NCBI RefSeq assembly: GCF_014648175.1 | Contig: NZ_BMQP01000041.1 | Location: 1-64,000 of the forward strand | Origin: Planobispora rosea | GTDB lineage: Bacteria; Actinomycetota; Actinomycetes; Streptosporangiales; Streptosporangiaceae | Direction: 5' to 3' | Length of the DNA stretch: 64,000 nucleotides | Shown: one piece after another, positions 8,569 through 17,486 of the stretch | Numbering within the stretch: position 1 is the stretch's first letter | Layout of the letters: each line of letters begins with the position of its first letter | Program-made: the position numbers and the translations under genes | The notes under the pieces: generated by a model | Seen by the model: only the letters and a program-made list of their open reading frames with translations | What the model was told of the DNA's origin: nothing | Database searches by the model: none

Positions 8569-11217
8569 GTGTGGAATGTGATCAAAGGCGAGACCGGCCG
8601 GACCGTCCGGCCGTCCGGCGTGCTGGCCGTCCTCGCGGCGTTGCTGGTCGCGATCACCGGGACGGGCCTGTCCGTCGGGGCCGGCGTCGCGCTGCGGACC
8701 GTCCAGCAGCGTGCCGCCGACGAGGCCGTGAGCCGGCGGATGGAGCTGGCGGGCGCGGCGGTGGCCGCGGAGAGCGGCCGCTACGTCGACACGATGCGCA
8801 TGATCGCCGCCTCGGCCGGGACGATACGGCCGCTGACGAGGACCGGGTTCACCCAGGCCGTGCAGCCGCTGGAGAAGATGGGCCTGATCGGCGCGACCTC
8901 GATCACATTCATGGTGGCCGCCACCGACGAGCAGATCCCCCGGCTGCGGGCGACCTGGCGCGACCGCGGAGCGGCGGACCTCGGGCCGGGCGTCACGGAT
9001 CCCGGGCACGAGCGGGAGTACGAGCAGCAGCACGAGCACATCTTCCCCGTCTTCAACCACCCCCTGGCCGGGTTCGCCGCCCCGGCTGACGGCACCGCCC
9101 TGTCCCCGGCGGCCACTCAGGCCCTCATCGAGGCCCGCCACAGCGGCCAGGTCACGATCTCGGACAGCTATGTGCCGAGCCGGGACGCGCTGCTGCCGCC
9201 GCACCGGCAGCAGCGGTCGTTCGTGCTGGCCGCCCCGGTCCACGGACCGCCCCCGGCCGCCGGCTCGCCGCGGCCGTTCCTCGGCTGGATCCTGATGGAG
9301 GTACGCGGACAGGACTTCATCGGCGCCACCCTGCAGCACGTCACCCACGGCAGCGCCGACGTGCGGCTGCGCGCCCACCACAGCGACGGCACCGACGTGA
9401 CGGTGACCACCCTGAAGGCCGCCGGTGACGGCACGCGCGACCTGCGCCGCACCGGTCAGGTACGCGTCGCCCAGCGCCACTGGCAGCTGGAGCTCTCCGC
9501 CACCAGCGCCCATCTGCCCGGGACGCACAGCGCCCTGCCCGTGATCGTGACCGGAGCGGGGGTCGTGGCGAGCGCGTTGCTGGCGGCGCTGACCTTCGCC
9601 CTGGCCGGCAGCCGGGCCCGGGCCCGGGCCCAGGTCGTCGAGGCCACCGCCGAGCTGCGCGCCGCCGAGGAGGCCTCCAGCCGCCAGGCCGCCCTGCTCT
9701 CGGCGGTCCTGGACAGTGTCAGCGACGGTGTGAGCGTCATCGACGAGCACGGCGCGTTCCTGCTGCACAACCCGGCCGCCAAGACGATCCTCGGCATCCC
9801 CTCCACCAACGACCGGATCGGCACCTGGCAGCGCCACTACGGCATCTTCACCGCCGACGGCGAGGATCCGTTCCCCACCGAGCAGCTGCCGCTGGTGCGC
9901 GCCCTGGCCGGCGAGTCGGCCGAGCAGGTGCCGATGATGATCCGCAACCTGGGGCATCCCGACGGGGTGATCATCTCGGTGTCGGCCCGGCCGCTGGACG
10001 CCGCCGCCGGGCAGGCAGGCGCGGTCGCGGTCTTCCACGACATCACCGCGGTACGCGAGCGCGAGGACAAGCTGGCCGCCACCAGCGCCGCTCTGCACGA
10101 GGAACTGGCCCGTCACGAGGCCGACCAGGCCGAGCTGCGCGCCACCCGCGACGAGCTGGTCGCCCAGAAGGCCTACCTGACCCAGATCCTGGACGCCATC
10201 AACGTCTCCGTGATGACCGTCGACACCGGCGGGCGGCTCGTGCACGGCAACCGCATCGCCCGCGCCGTCCTGCCGGCCGGTGACGCGCCGACCCTCACCG
10301 AGATCGCCGCGAAGCTGGACATGGCCTACCCCGACGACAAGCTCATGCCCGTGGAGGAAACCCCGCTGGCGCGGGCACTGCGCGCCGAGAAGGTCAACGC
10401 CGTGGAAGCCCTCGTGGCGGTACCCGACGGCACCCGGCGGGCCGTCATGGTGCACGCCCAGCCGCTGCACCATGACGGCCAGATCGTGGGCGCCGTCGCC
10501 TCCGCCTTCGACATCACCGCGCTGCGCGAGCGTGAGGCCGAGCTGGCCGCGTTCGCCGGCATCGTCGCCCACGACCTCAAACGCCCGCTGGCCGCGGTGC
10601 GCGGGTTCGCCGAGCTGGTGCACGAGAGCCTGTCCGACCAGGTGGGCCTGGACGAGCAGGTACTCCACCTGGAGCGCGTCGTGGCCGCCACCTGGCGGAT
10701 GAGCCGGCTGATCGACGACCTGCTCACCTACGCCACCGCCCGTGACGCCCCCCTGGCCCTGGCTCCCCTCCGTCTGGGCACGCTGGTGCGCGAGGTCGTC
10801 GACGAGCACCTGGCCGCGGCCGCCGCCGTCCCGTCGGCCCCGATGCCGCAGGTGTACATCGGATCGCTTCCGGCCATCCGCGCCGATGCGGCCCTGATCC
10901 GCCAGCTGGTGGACAACCTGGTCGGCAACGCCATCAAGTACACGCCGCCGGGCCGGGCCGCCCACGTCGACGTCACCGCCCACCCCGCCGGTGACGGCTG
11001 GGTGCGCCTGGAGGTCACCGACCGCGGCATCGGCATCCCGCCGAGCGAGCACCAGGCGATCTTCGCCAGCTTCCACCGGGTCGCCACCGCCTACAGCGGC
11101 ACCGGTCTGGGCCTGGCCATCTGCCAGCGCATCGCCGAACGTCACGGCGGCACCATCGCCGCCGGCGACAACCCCGGCGGCGGCGCCCGCTTCAGCGTCA
11201 CCCTGCCGGCCGCCTGA
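8569..11217 (+). CDS. CHASE/PAS sensor histidine kinase
   Basis: Membrane sensor kinase of about 882 residues. Transmembrane helix 1 (15-37), extracellular CHASE-like domain (about 75-260, with FPVFNHPLAGF), transmembrane helix 2 (323-346), two PAS domains (about 372-485 and 535-640), HisKA with phospho-acceptor His668 in IVAHDLKRPLAAVRGFAELV, and a HATPase domain with N box DNLVGNAIKY (about 783), G1 DRGIGIPP (about 817) and G2 GTGLGLAIC (about 844). It resembles phytochrome-like and cytokinin-type kinases. No response regulator is adjacent, so it is an orphan kinase. The GTG at 8569 is only 3 nt from GGAGG; the in-frame GTG at 8578 has a 12-nt spacing and is an alternative. Confidence 0.9.
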   Translation: MWNVIKGETGRTVRPSGVLAVLAALLVAITGTGLSVGAGVALRTVQQRAADEAVSRRMELAGAAVAAESGRYVDTMRMIAASAGTIRPLTRTGFTQAVQPLEKMGLIGATSITFMVAATDEQIPRLRATWRDRGAADLGPGVTDPGHEREYEQQHEHIFPVFNHPLAGFAAPADGTALSPAATQALIEARHSGQVTISDSYVPSRDALLPPHRQQRSFVLAAPVHGPPPAAGSPRPFLGWILMEVRGQDFIGATLQHVTHGSADVRLRAHHSDGTDVTVTTLKAAGDGTRDLRRTGQVRVAQRHWQLELSATSAHLPGTHSALPVIVTGAGVVASALLAALTFALAGSRARARAQVVEATAELRAAEEASSRQAALLSAVLDSVSDGVSVIDEHGAFLLHNPAAKTILGIPSTNDRIGTWQRHYGIFTADGEDPFPTEQLPLVRALAGESAEQVPMMIRNLGHPDGVIISVSARPLDAAAGQAGAVAVFHDITAVREREDKLAATSAALHEELARHEADQAELRATRDELVAQKAYLTQILDAINVSVMTVDTGGRLVHGNRIARAVLPAGDAPTLTEIAAKLDMAYPDDKLMPVEETPLARALRAEKVNAVEALVAVPDGTRRAVMVHAQPLHHDGQIVGAVASAFDITALREREAELAAFAGIVAHDLKRPLAAVRGFAELVHESLSDQVGLDEQVLHLERVVAATWRMSRLIDDLLTYATARDAPLALAPLRLGTLVREVVDEHLAAAAAVPSAPMPQVYIGSLPAIRADAALIRQLVDNLVGNAIKYTPPGRAAHVDVTAHPAGDGWVRLEVTDRGIGIPPSEHQAIFASFHRVATAYSGTGLGLAICQRIAERHGGTIAAGDNPGGGARFSVTLPAA

Positions 11218-11497
11218 GGGCATCCGGGGGCCGGGGAGATCCGGCGCCGGACGGAACCGGAGAACTCGGACGCCCCGCGCTCCCGCGGGGCCGGGCAGCG
11301 GAGAGGAAGGAATCACGGACCACCCGGCGCCGGGACGGTCCCGGTATGACTCGATATCAGAAGACGGAAGCTCCACCGCTTCTGGTAGACCTGCTTACCA
11401 CACGCTTTTTGACATGCCGTAATATCTTCCCCTTCGAGGCGACGGCCGCCATGGGCCGCTAAAGTACGCATCAGCACATCACCATTTGGAGCATGAC

Positions 11498-11839
11498 ATG
11501 GCTAAGAAGGTCGTGGAGACTTTCATCGACGATCTTGACGGCGGCAAGGCGTCGGGAACCATTTCCTTCGCCATCGAAGGCGCCGCCTACGAGATCGACC
11601 TGAGTGACGAGAACGCCGACAAGCTGCGCAAGGCGCTGGCCCCCTTCATCAACGCCGCCCGGCCGGTCCGCCGCGAGCGGACCGAGCGTGGCCGCCGGGG
11701 CGGCGGGATCGCGAGCCGGGCCGTGGAGCGCGAGAAGAGCGCCAGGATCCGGGAGTGGGCCAAGTCCCGCGGTATGACCGTCAGCGAGCGCGGCCGGATC
11801 GCCTCCTCGATCGTGGAACAGTACGAGGCCGCCCATTAG
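11498..11839 (+). CDS. lsr2: Lsr2-family nucleoid-associated protein
   Basis: 113-residue H-NS-like xenogeneic silencer that binds AT-rich DNA and bridges it. The N-terminal dimerisation domain (MAKKVVETFIDDLDGGKASGTISFAIEGA) and the C-terminal DNA-binding domain (about 75-113, SARIREWAKSRGMTVSERGRI) are both complete. The minor-groove AT-hook motif RGR is present as ERGRI. Canonical MAKK start at 11498 with GGAG six bases upstream; an in-frame TTG at 11486 is less likely. The 280-bp stretch upstream (11218-11497) is unusually AT-rich in its second half and probably carries the promoter. A strong terminator follows. Confidence 0.95.
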   Translation: MAKKVVETFIDDLDGGKASGTISFAIEGAAYEIDLSDENADKLRKALAPFINAARPVRRERTERGRRGGGIASRAVEREKSARIREWAKSRGMTVSERGRIASSIVEQYEAAH

Positions 11840-11849
11840 GACATGCCGT

Positions 11850-11883
11850 GAGGCCCCCCCTTCCGCAGGGGGGCTCTTTTCTT
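11850..11883 (+). terminator. Rho-independent terminator of lsr2
   Basis: GAG(G)CCCCCC pairs with GGGGGGCTC around a short loop, followed by TTTTCTTT. This is the most classical intrinsic terminator of the window and starts 11 bp after the lsr2 stop. Confidence 0.85.
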
Positions 11884-12084
11884 TGGAAGCCCGTATTCGG
11901 CACAGGACATAAACCAACCGAAGAAGCGCCGGCGCACCGCCCCCAAAGGCTGCCGCAGGCGCTCGGCACGAGTTCCCGCGACCCTTCGCGACCGCCATCA
12001 CCGAACAGCTCCGGGAGCGATTGACGCCGCCTGCGCCCTGAGACCACCTTGGTGGTAGCCAAGGACGGAAGGGGTTCACACGCG

Positions 12085-14271
12085 GTGGTCACCAACCCCC
12101 TCAGATCGGACGTCAGGCTTTTCGACCAGTACATGGCCGCCCTCGACGATGTCCTCACCGGCGAGGAGATCCGTTCAGCGGTGGAGGAACTGGCTGTCTC
12201 GATCGCCCGTATCCGTATAGAGATGGTGAGCAACGCCGGAAACATCCTGAGAACGGCCGACCGGGCGTTCACCACCTACGAACAGGCCTTCGCCCGCTAT
12301 GGCACGCAAGCCAGCGAAGCGGGGCGCATGCTCACCCTGGTCCTGGGTCTGTTCGCGGTCGCCTGCGGGCTGGGCGGCCTGACCATGCTGGCGCTGGGCG
12401 TCTGGACGGCATGGGCATGGGCCGAGTCGGCCACGTGGGCCGGGTCGACGCTCCTGGTGGCCTCGGCCCTGGCCCTGATCGCCAGCAGGTTCAAGAGCAC
12501 CCTGCTGGGCCATGGCATCATGACCACCGATCTGTCTGATGTCCGGTTGAACCTGGCGCGGGACAATCTGATCGGTGTCATCAGCGGGACCGCCCTCGTC
12601 TCCGAGGTCCGCAGTCGCATCAACGCGGCACGTGAGGACAAGTTCGCGCACGCCATGGCGGTGGTCAGCAGCCCAGGACTGAGCGAGGTGCACGACCGCT
12701 CCTACCACGTGTCCACCGGCGTCGCAGCCCGGCTCGACGGACTGCTCGATCGGCTGGCCGGAGCCAGCGTCGGAGTGGCGGGCCCCCGGGGAGCGGGAAA
12801 GTCGACGCTTGTGCGCCGCTACTGCGAGGATCTGCCCGGAGGCGGGCGGACGGACCTTCGGTGCATGGTCTCGGCCCCGGTCGACTACGTCGCCAAGGAC
12901 TTCGTGCTCCACCTGTTCGGCGTGTTCTGCCGTAGCGTGATCCGGTACTTCACCAGAGAGCAGGCGAAACACCGGACGGACCGCTCGCTCCTCTTCTCCC
13001 GGGCACTCGGGTTCGTCCGCTGGCTGACACTGCGTTTCCCTCTCTACATCCTCGCCCCGGCCGCGACGCTCCACTGGCGGACCGAGATCGTCAACGCCAC
13101 GGGTATTTCACTTATCGCGATCTGGGCCGTCGCGGGACCGGTGCTCATCGTCGGCATCGTGTCGGACGTGCTTCTCCTGGCGCGCACGTTATGGGCTTGG
13201 CGGCGGAATTCGCCCCGCAGGATCCCCGAGCTGGCCATCGCCGACGCCAAACGCAACCTTGACCGCTGCCGCCACCTGCAGACCCATTCGACCGGCTGGA
13301 CGGGAACCGTACAACTGCCGGTGTCCGTCAGCGGCCAGGCCGTGCGCACCTTCGCCAGGGCCGAGCAACCGCTCAGCTACCCGGAGATCGTCGAGCAGTT
13401 CCGCGGCTTCGCCCGCCGTATCGCCCGGGTGATGCACCAGCGCGGCCACCGTGTGTGCATCGGCGTCGACGAACTCGACAAGATCGGCTCACCGGAGCAG
13501 GCCGAGCGGTTCCTCAACGAGATCAAGGGTGTGTTCGGCGTGCCCTACGTCTACTTCATCGTCTCGGTCTCGGACGACGCCCTGACCGCCTTCGAACGCC
13601 GGGGCCTTCCGCTCCGCGACACCTTCGACAGTTCCTTCGACGAGATCGTCAGGGTCGGCCCCCTGCCGTACGTGGAATCCCGGCGACTGCTCCACCGCCG
13701 GGTCATCGGGCTGACCGAACCGTACGTCGCGCTGTGCCACTGCCTGGCCGGAGGGCTGCCGCGTGATCTCATCAGGGCGGCCCGCCAGGTCATCGAGGCG
13801 GCCAAACATCCCGCACCAGAGAATGCCGACGAACTGGCGAGAACGGCTGCGGCCATCGTCGCCGGAGAGATCCACCGCAAGGCCGACGCCATGAACGCGG
13901 CGCTGCCCTCCGTCTATCAGGACCTACGCCGCTTCCTTCACGCAGTCGCCCGGGGCGAGTACGCCCGCAGCGCCACGCTGAAGATCCTCAACGAGCAGCC
14001 CGAGGCCGCGGCCGACGAACCCCCGGACGTCATCCAGCTACGCCGGGACTTCGCCACCTACGTCTACTTCTGCGCCACGATCGAGGAAGTCTTCGACGAA
14101 CGTCTCGACGCGGGGCGCATGACCGCCGCCACGGCCGAGGAGAGCGGCCCGAGCTCCTTCGACGCCCTGGCCGCCGCCCGGTACGTCTTCGCCCGGGACA
14201 CCCACCTCGCCTGGAACTCCATCAGCGGATTCCGTACCGCCTGGGGTCTGGAGGTCCGCCCGGCGCCCTGA
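12085..14271 (+). CDS. Membrane P-loop NTPase, KAP/STAND-like
   Basis: About 728 residues. N-terminal helical region (1-80), a pair of transmembrane helices (83-135), a P-loop GPRGAGKST (233-241), a second hydrophobic pair (about 315-372) inserted within the NTPase domain, Walker B GVDELDKIG near 460, a sensor-like FIVSVSDDALTAF, and a helical C-terminal part. Insertion of transmembrane helices between Walker A and B is the hallmark of KAP-type NTPases. Role unknown; such proteins are linked elsewhere to membrane signalling and to phage defence. The GTG at 12085 is chosen because GGAAGGGG lies 10 bases upstream; a TTG at 12049 has no such site. It is alone between lsr2 and a convergent hydrolase gene. 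Confidence 0.82.
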   Translation: MVTNPLRSDVRLFDQYMAALDDVLTGEEIRSAVEELAVSIARIRIEMVSNAGNILRTADRAFTTYEQAFARYGTQASEAGRMLTLVLGLFAVACGLGGLTMLALGVWTAWAWAESATWAGSTLLVASALALIASRFKSTLLGHGIMTTDLSDVRLNLARDNLIGVISGTALVSEVRSRINAAREDKFAHAMAVVSSPGLSEVHDRSYHVSTGVAARLDGLLDRLAGASVGVAGPRGAGKSTLVRRYCEDLPGGGRTDLRCMVSAPVDYVAKDFVLHLFGVFCRSVIRYFTREQAKHRTDRSLLFSRALGFVRWLTLRFPLYILAPAATLHWRTEIVNATGISLIAIWAVAGPVLIVGIVSDVLLLARTLWAWRRNSPRRIPELAIADAKRNLDRCRHLQTHSTGWTGTVQLPVSVSGQAVRTFARAEQPLSYPEIVEQFRGFARRIARVMHQRGHRVCIGVDELDKIGSPEQAERFLNEIKGVFGVPYVYFIVSVSDDALTAFERRGLPLRDTFDSSFDEIVRVGPLPYVESRRLLHRRVIGLTEPYVALCHCLAGGLPRDLIRAARQVIEAAKHPAPENADELARTAAAIVAGEIHRKADAMNAALPSVYQDLRRFLHAVARGEYARSATLKILNEQPEAAADEPPDVIQLRRDFATYVYFCATIEEVFDERLDAGRMTAATAEESGPSSFDALAAARYVFARDTHLAWNSISGFRTAWGLEVRPAP

Positions 14272-14281
14272 CCGGACCTCC
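14250..14281. terminator. Hairpin spanning the NTPase stop codon
   Basis: 9-bp inverted repeat GGAGGTCCG (14250-14258) and CGGACCTCC (14273-14281) with a 14-nt loop, between two convergent genes. No T tract; assignment as a terminator is tentative. Confidence 0.4.
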
Positions 14282-14307
14282 GGGCGCGGACTCGGCGGTC
14301 GAGGGGT

Positions 14308-15084
14308 TCACACCGTGCGGAGGAAGTCCTCCAGGATCCCGTTGAAGACGTCCGGGCGCTCCATGTTGGGGTAGTGGGCGGTTCCGTCGATCGAGATCAC
14401 ACGACCGTCGGCGACGGTACGGGCGAGGCGTTCGGCCATGCCGATGTGGTCGGGGGAATCGAGAGCGCCGTTGACGGCCAGCACGGGAACGGTGATGTCG
14501 GCGGCGCGCTCCCAGGTGTCCCGTACCGGGATGAGATAGTCGGGTTCGTCTTTGGTGTGTTTGGACATGGTGCCCCGGGTCATCCGGCGCAGCCGGTTCA
14601 CGACCTCGGGGTCGAGATCGCCGAGGGCGCGGTGCGGGCCCGCGGCGAAAAGCGTCAGCCCTTCGACCGAGGCCTCCAGATCGCCGGCGGTCATCGCCGC
14701 GTGCCACGCGGTCCAGACCCGGGTGGTCCAGGGGTCGGTGAAGTACGGTTCGCTGGTCCCGGCGCCGACGACGACCACGGCGCTGACCAGTTCCGGATGC
14801 TCCAGCGCGGTGTCGACCGCGGTCGAGGCCCCCATGGAGACTCCCGCCAGGATCGCGGGCCCGGTGTCCAGGTGGCGCAGGAGGGCGGCGAGGTCGTCGG
14901 TGCGCCGGTACGGTCCGGTGGCGTTGGCGGAGCGGCCGTGCCCGCGGGCGTCGGGCGCGATGACGCGGTACCGCGAGGCGAAGACGGGGATCTGGTCGTC
15001 CCACATGCCGTGGTCCAGGAAGCCTCCGTGCAGCAGGACGAGGGGTCGGCCGGTGCCCGTATCGGTCCAGAACATGTCATTCAT
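14308..15084 (-). CDS. Alpha/beta hydrolase
   Basis: 258-residue hydrolase of the alpha/beta fold. Seen: oxyanion-hole motif VLLHGGFLDHGMWDDQ, DARGHGRS, nucleophile elbow GVSMGAS, acid region NGALDSPDHI and the catalytic histidine in GTAHYPNMERP near the C terminus. These are typical of haloperoxidase/3-oxoadipate enol-lactonase-like hydrolases; the substrate is unknown. Start at ATG 15084; it has no clear ribosome-binding site and lies inside the operator region, so the mRNA may be leaderless. Divergent from a MarR gene with repeated sites between, so repression by MarR is likely (inference). Confidence 0.88.
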   Translation of the reverse strand: MNDMFWTDTGTGRPLVLLHGGFLDHGMWDDQIPVFASRYRVIAPDARGHGRSANATGPYRRTDDLAALLRHLDTGPAILAGVSMGASTAVDTALEHPELVSAVVVVGAGTSEPYFTDPWTTRVWTAWHAAMTAGDLEASVEGLTLFAAGPHRALGDLDPEVVNRLRRMTRGTMSKHTKDEPDYLIPVRDTWERAADITVPVLAVNGALDSPDHIGMAERLARTVADGRVISIDGTAHYPNMERPDVFNGILEDFLRTV

Positions 15085-15132
15085 GACAACCAAGGTGTCA
15101 TTTTTGATGAAAGATGGCAACCCAGGTGTCAT
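15083..15132. promoter_or_regulatory. Operator pair between hydrolase and MarR gene
   Basis: Two direct copies of a 15-mer, CAACCAAGGTGTCAT at 15087-15101 and CAACCCAGGTGTCAT at 15118-15132 (14 of 15 identical), spaced 31 bp, about three helical turns. The first copy also forms an inverted repeat ATGACA-N7-TGTCAT (15083-15101). The sites cover the whole gap of the divergent pair. Confidence 0.6.
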
Positions 15133-15141
15133 CATGGTGGG

Positions 15142-15615
15142 GTGAGTGAGGCAAGCCGCGCCCCGGCATCCGATGAACTGGCCGACCGGCTCATCGAGGT
15201 GTTCGATCTGGTGGGCCCGCTGTATCGCCGGGCCCAGCGCAAGGTGGAGCAGGACGCGCCCATCGAGGGGTTGTCGGTGGGGGTGCGGGCCGTACTCAAC
15301 CTGCTGCGTGAGCACGGGCCCATGACCGTCCCCCAGATGGGCCGGGCCCAGGCGTTGAGCCGCCAGTTCGTGCAGCGCATGATCAATGACGCGGCCGCGC
15401 GCCGCCTGGTCGAAGCCGTGCCCAACCCGGCGCACAAGAGGTCCTCCCTCATCCGGCTGACCGAGGAGGGCCGCAACGCCATCGGCGCCGTGATCGACCG
15501 CGAGCGCGCGGTGCTGCGCCAGATCGACGGCGACCTCACCGAGGCCGACATCGCCGCCTGCGTCCACGTCCTCTCGCGCCTCCTCCGCCTTCTCGACGAC
15601 GTCGACGTGGACTGA
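15142..15615 (+). CDS. MarR-family transcriptional regulator
   Basis: 157 residues with the MarR winged-helix layout: LSVGVRAVLNLLREHGPMTVPQMGRAQALSRQFVQRMINDAAARRLVEAVPNPAHKRSSLIRLTEEG, where the recognition helix is near residue 70-85 and the wing carries PAHKRSSLI. The GTG at 15142 is the only start that leaves the domain intact and the operators upstream. Probably a repressor of itself and of the divergent hydrolase, released by a small phenolic or toxic ligand (inference from family). Confidence 0.88.
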   Translation: MSEASRAPASDELADRLIEVFDLVGPLYRRAQRKVEQDAPIEGLSVGVRAVLNLLREHGPMTVPQMGRAQALSRQFVQRMINDAAARRLVEAVPNPAHKRSSLIRLTEEGRNAIGAVIDRERAVLRQIDGDLTEADIAACVHVLSRLLRLLDDVDVD

Positions 15616-15630
15616 GAGACGAGACCCCGC

Positions 15631-15669
15631 GCCACTTCAACGATCCGGCGTCACTTCAACGATCAGGCG
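15631..15669. repeat. Two tandem 19-bp repeats
   Basis: Two head-to-tail 19-mers, GCCACTTCAACGATCCGGC and GTCACTTCAACGATCAGGC (17 of 19 identical), between the MarR stop and the antiporter operon 125 bp downstream. A 19-bp period gives almost the same helix face and might mark a regulator site; no palindrome is present. Confidence 0.5.
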
Positions 15670-15794
15670 CCCGCCCGTCGCCGGACGCGCTTGCCCGCAC
15701 CGTCCCGAATCGTCACGAGACGTGCTGTTGGTAGGTTCTTGGCAACGACCGAGATGCGGATGGGCGCTATATGAACGAGCGGAGGATCAGCGCG

Positions 15795-16277
15795 GTGGAA
15801 GTCGAGCAGACGGTGCTGCCGGGGATCGGGTTGCGGCACGAGTTCACCACACGGTCCGGGCGGCGAATCGGGATCGTCTCGCACCGCACCGGCCGCCGCG
15901 ACCTGGTGATCTACGATCTCGACGACCCCGATCGGGCGTGCGAGACGGTGAAGCTGACCGACGAGGAGGCCGACACGCTGGTCGAGCTGCTGGGCGCCCC
16001 GCGCATCGTGCAGCGCCTCAACGCCCTGCACCGCGACGTCGAAGGGCTCGTCAGCCTGCAGCTGCCGATCCCGTCCGGCTCGCCCTACGCCGGGCGCCCG
16101 ATGGGCGACGCCCAGGTGCGCACCCGCACCGGCGCCTCCATCGTGGCCGTGGTCCGCTCCGGCCAGGTCGTCGCCAGCCCGGGACCGGAGTTCCGGCTCA
16201 CCGGGGACGACATCGTGGTCGTGGTGGGCAGCCCGGAGAGCACCGCCGCCGTCGCCGACATCTTCTCCCACGGATAG
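15795..16277 (+). CDS. khtT: Cation:proton antiporter regulatory subunit (TrkA-C domain)
   Basis: 160-residue cytoplasmic gating subunit resembling Bacillus KhtT. The N-terminal part (MEVEQTVLPGIGLRHEFTTRSGRRIGIV) is the family signature; the C-terminal RCK_C/TrkA-C ligand-binding domain (about 85-155) ends in TGDDIVVVVGSPEST. It is predicted to regulate the downstream antiporter, whose gene starts 8 bp later. The GTG at 15795 is preferred because GGAGG lies nine bases upstream; an in-frame ATG at 15771 is the alternative. Symbol given by analogy. Confidence 0.85.
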   Translation: MEVEQTVLPGIGLRHEFTTRSGRRIGIVSHRTGRRDLVIYDLDDPDRACETVKLTDEEADTLVELLGAPRIVQRLNALHRDVEGLVSLQLPIPSGSPYAGRPMGDAQVRTRTGASIVAVVRSGQVVASPGPEFRLTGDDIVVVVGSPESTAAVADIFSHG

Positions 16278-16285
16278 GCCGGCGA

Positions 16286-17446
16286 GTGCACCACACCGCA
16301 ATCCTCTTCCTCGAGTTCGGTGCCGTCCTGCTCGGGCTGGGCATCCTCGGAGCTCTGGCCCTGCGTGTCGGCATCTCGCCCATCCCCCTCTACCTGATCG
16401 CCGGGCTGGCCTTCGGCACCGGCGGCATCGTCCCCCTGGCCACCAGCGAGGAGTTCATCGCCACCGGCGCCGAGATCGGCGTCGTCCTCCTGCTGCTCAC
16501 CCTCGGGCTGGAGTACAACGCCGACGAACTGGTGACCAGCCTCAAGAGCAACGCCCCGGCCGGCCTGGTGGACCTGGTGCTCAACGCCGCGCCCGGCGCG
16601 ATCTGCGCGCTGCTGCTCGGCTGGGGCCCGGTCGCCGCCGTGGCCATGGCCGGAGTCACCTACGCCACCTCCTCCGGCATCACCGCCAAGGTCCTGTCCG
16701 ACCTGGGCTGGATCGGTAACCGCGAGACCCCTGTGGTGCTGTCGCTGCTGGTCTTCGAGGACCTGACCATGGCGATCTACCTGCCGGTGCTGACGGCCAT
16801 GCTGGCCGGTCTCAGCTTCGCCGGCGGCGCGGTCACCGTGGGCATCGCGCTGGCCACCGTCAGCGTGGTGCTGCTGGTGGCGCTGCGCTTCGGGCGGTTC
16901 ATCGAGGCGTTCGTGTCCAGTCCCAACTCCGAGGTGCTGCTGCTGAAGGTGGTCGGCCTGGCCCTGCTGGTGGCCGGGGCCGCCCAGCAGCTGCAGGTGT
17001 CGGCCGCGGTGGGGGCGTTCCTGGTCGGCATCGCCCTGTCGGGGGAACTGGCCCACGAGACCCAGGCGCTGCTGGCGCCGTTGCGCGACCTGTTCGCCGC
17101 GATCTTCTTCGTCTTCTTCGGCCTGCAGACCGATCCGGCGAAGATCCTGCCCGTGGCGGGGCTCGCCGCGTTGCTGGCCCTGACCAGCATGATCACCAAG
17201 CTGCTGACCGGCGTGTACGCCGCCCGGCGGGCGGGCATCGGCCAGGCCGGACGGGTCCGCGCCGGCATCGCGCTCATCCCCCGCGGCGAGTTCAACATCG
17301 TGATCGCCGGGCTGGCGGTGGCCGCCGGCGCCCACCCGGACCTGGGCCCGCTGGCCGCCGCCTACGTGCTCATCCTGGCCGCGTTCGGCCCGCTGGCCGC
17401 CCGGCTGATACAGCCGTTCATCGCCACCATCGCCAAACGCGCCTGA
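16286..17446 (+). CDS. khtU: Cation:proton antiporter, CPA2 family
   Basis: 386-residue membrane protein with about 12 hydrophobic segments and the Na+/H+ exchanger fold, from HTAILFLEFGAVLLGLGILGALA to the last helix AAYVLILAAFGPLAARLI. It is shorter than KefB/KefC, having no C-terminal TrkA-N domain; regulation is supplied by the separate KhtT-like subunit. Probable function is potassium or sodium efflux in exchange for protons. GTG start at 16286, 8 bp after the upstream stop, so the two are translationally linked. Confidence 0.87.
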   Translation: MHHTAILFLEFGAVLLGLGILGALALRVGISPIPLYLIAGLAFGTGGIVPLATSEEFIATGAEIGVVLLLLTLGLEYNADELVTSLKSNAPAGLVDLVLNAAPGAICALLLGWGPVAAVAMAGVTYATSSGITAKVLSDLGWIGNRETPVVLSLLVFEDLTMAIYLPVLTAMLAGLSFAGGAVTVGIALATVSVVLLVALRFGRFIEAFVSSPNSEVLLLKVVGLALLVAGAAQQLQVSAAVGAFLVGIALSGELAHETQALLAPLRDLFAAIFFVFFGLQTDPAKILPVAGLAALLALTSMITKLLTGVYAARRAGIGQAGRVRAGIALIPRGEFNIVIAGLAVAAGAHPDLGPLAAAYVLILAAFGPLAARLIQPFIATIAKRA

Positions 17447-17486
17447 CCACCGGCCGCACCCCGGATCTGGTAGGCATGGGCGGGTG

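Noticed and set aside
8521..11376. 951-codon open frame opposite the histidine kinase gene
   Set aside because: No domain pattern; antisense shadow of a clear kinase.
12043..12056. ACCACC-TT-GGTGGT palindrome upstream of the NTPase gene
   Set aside because: Only six-base arms in a GC-rich setting and no neighbouring regulator; not enough for an operator call.
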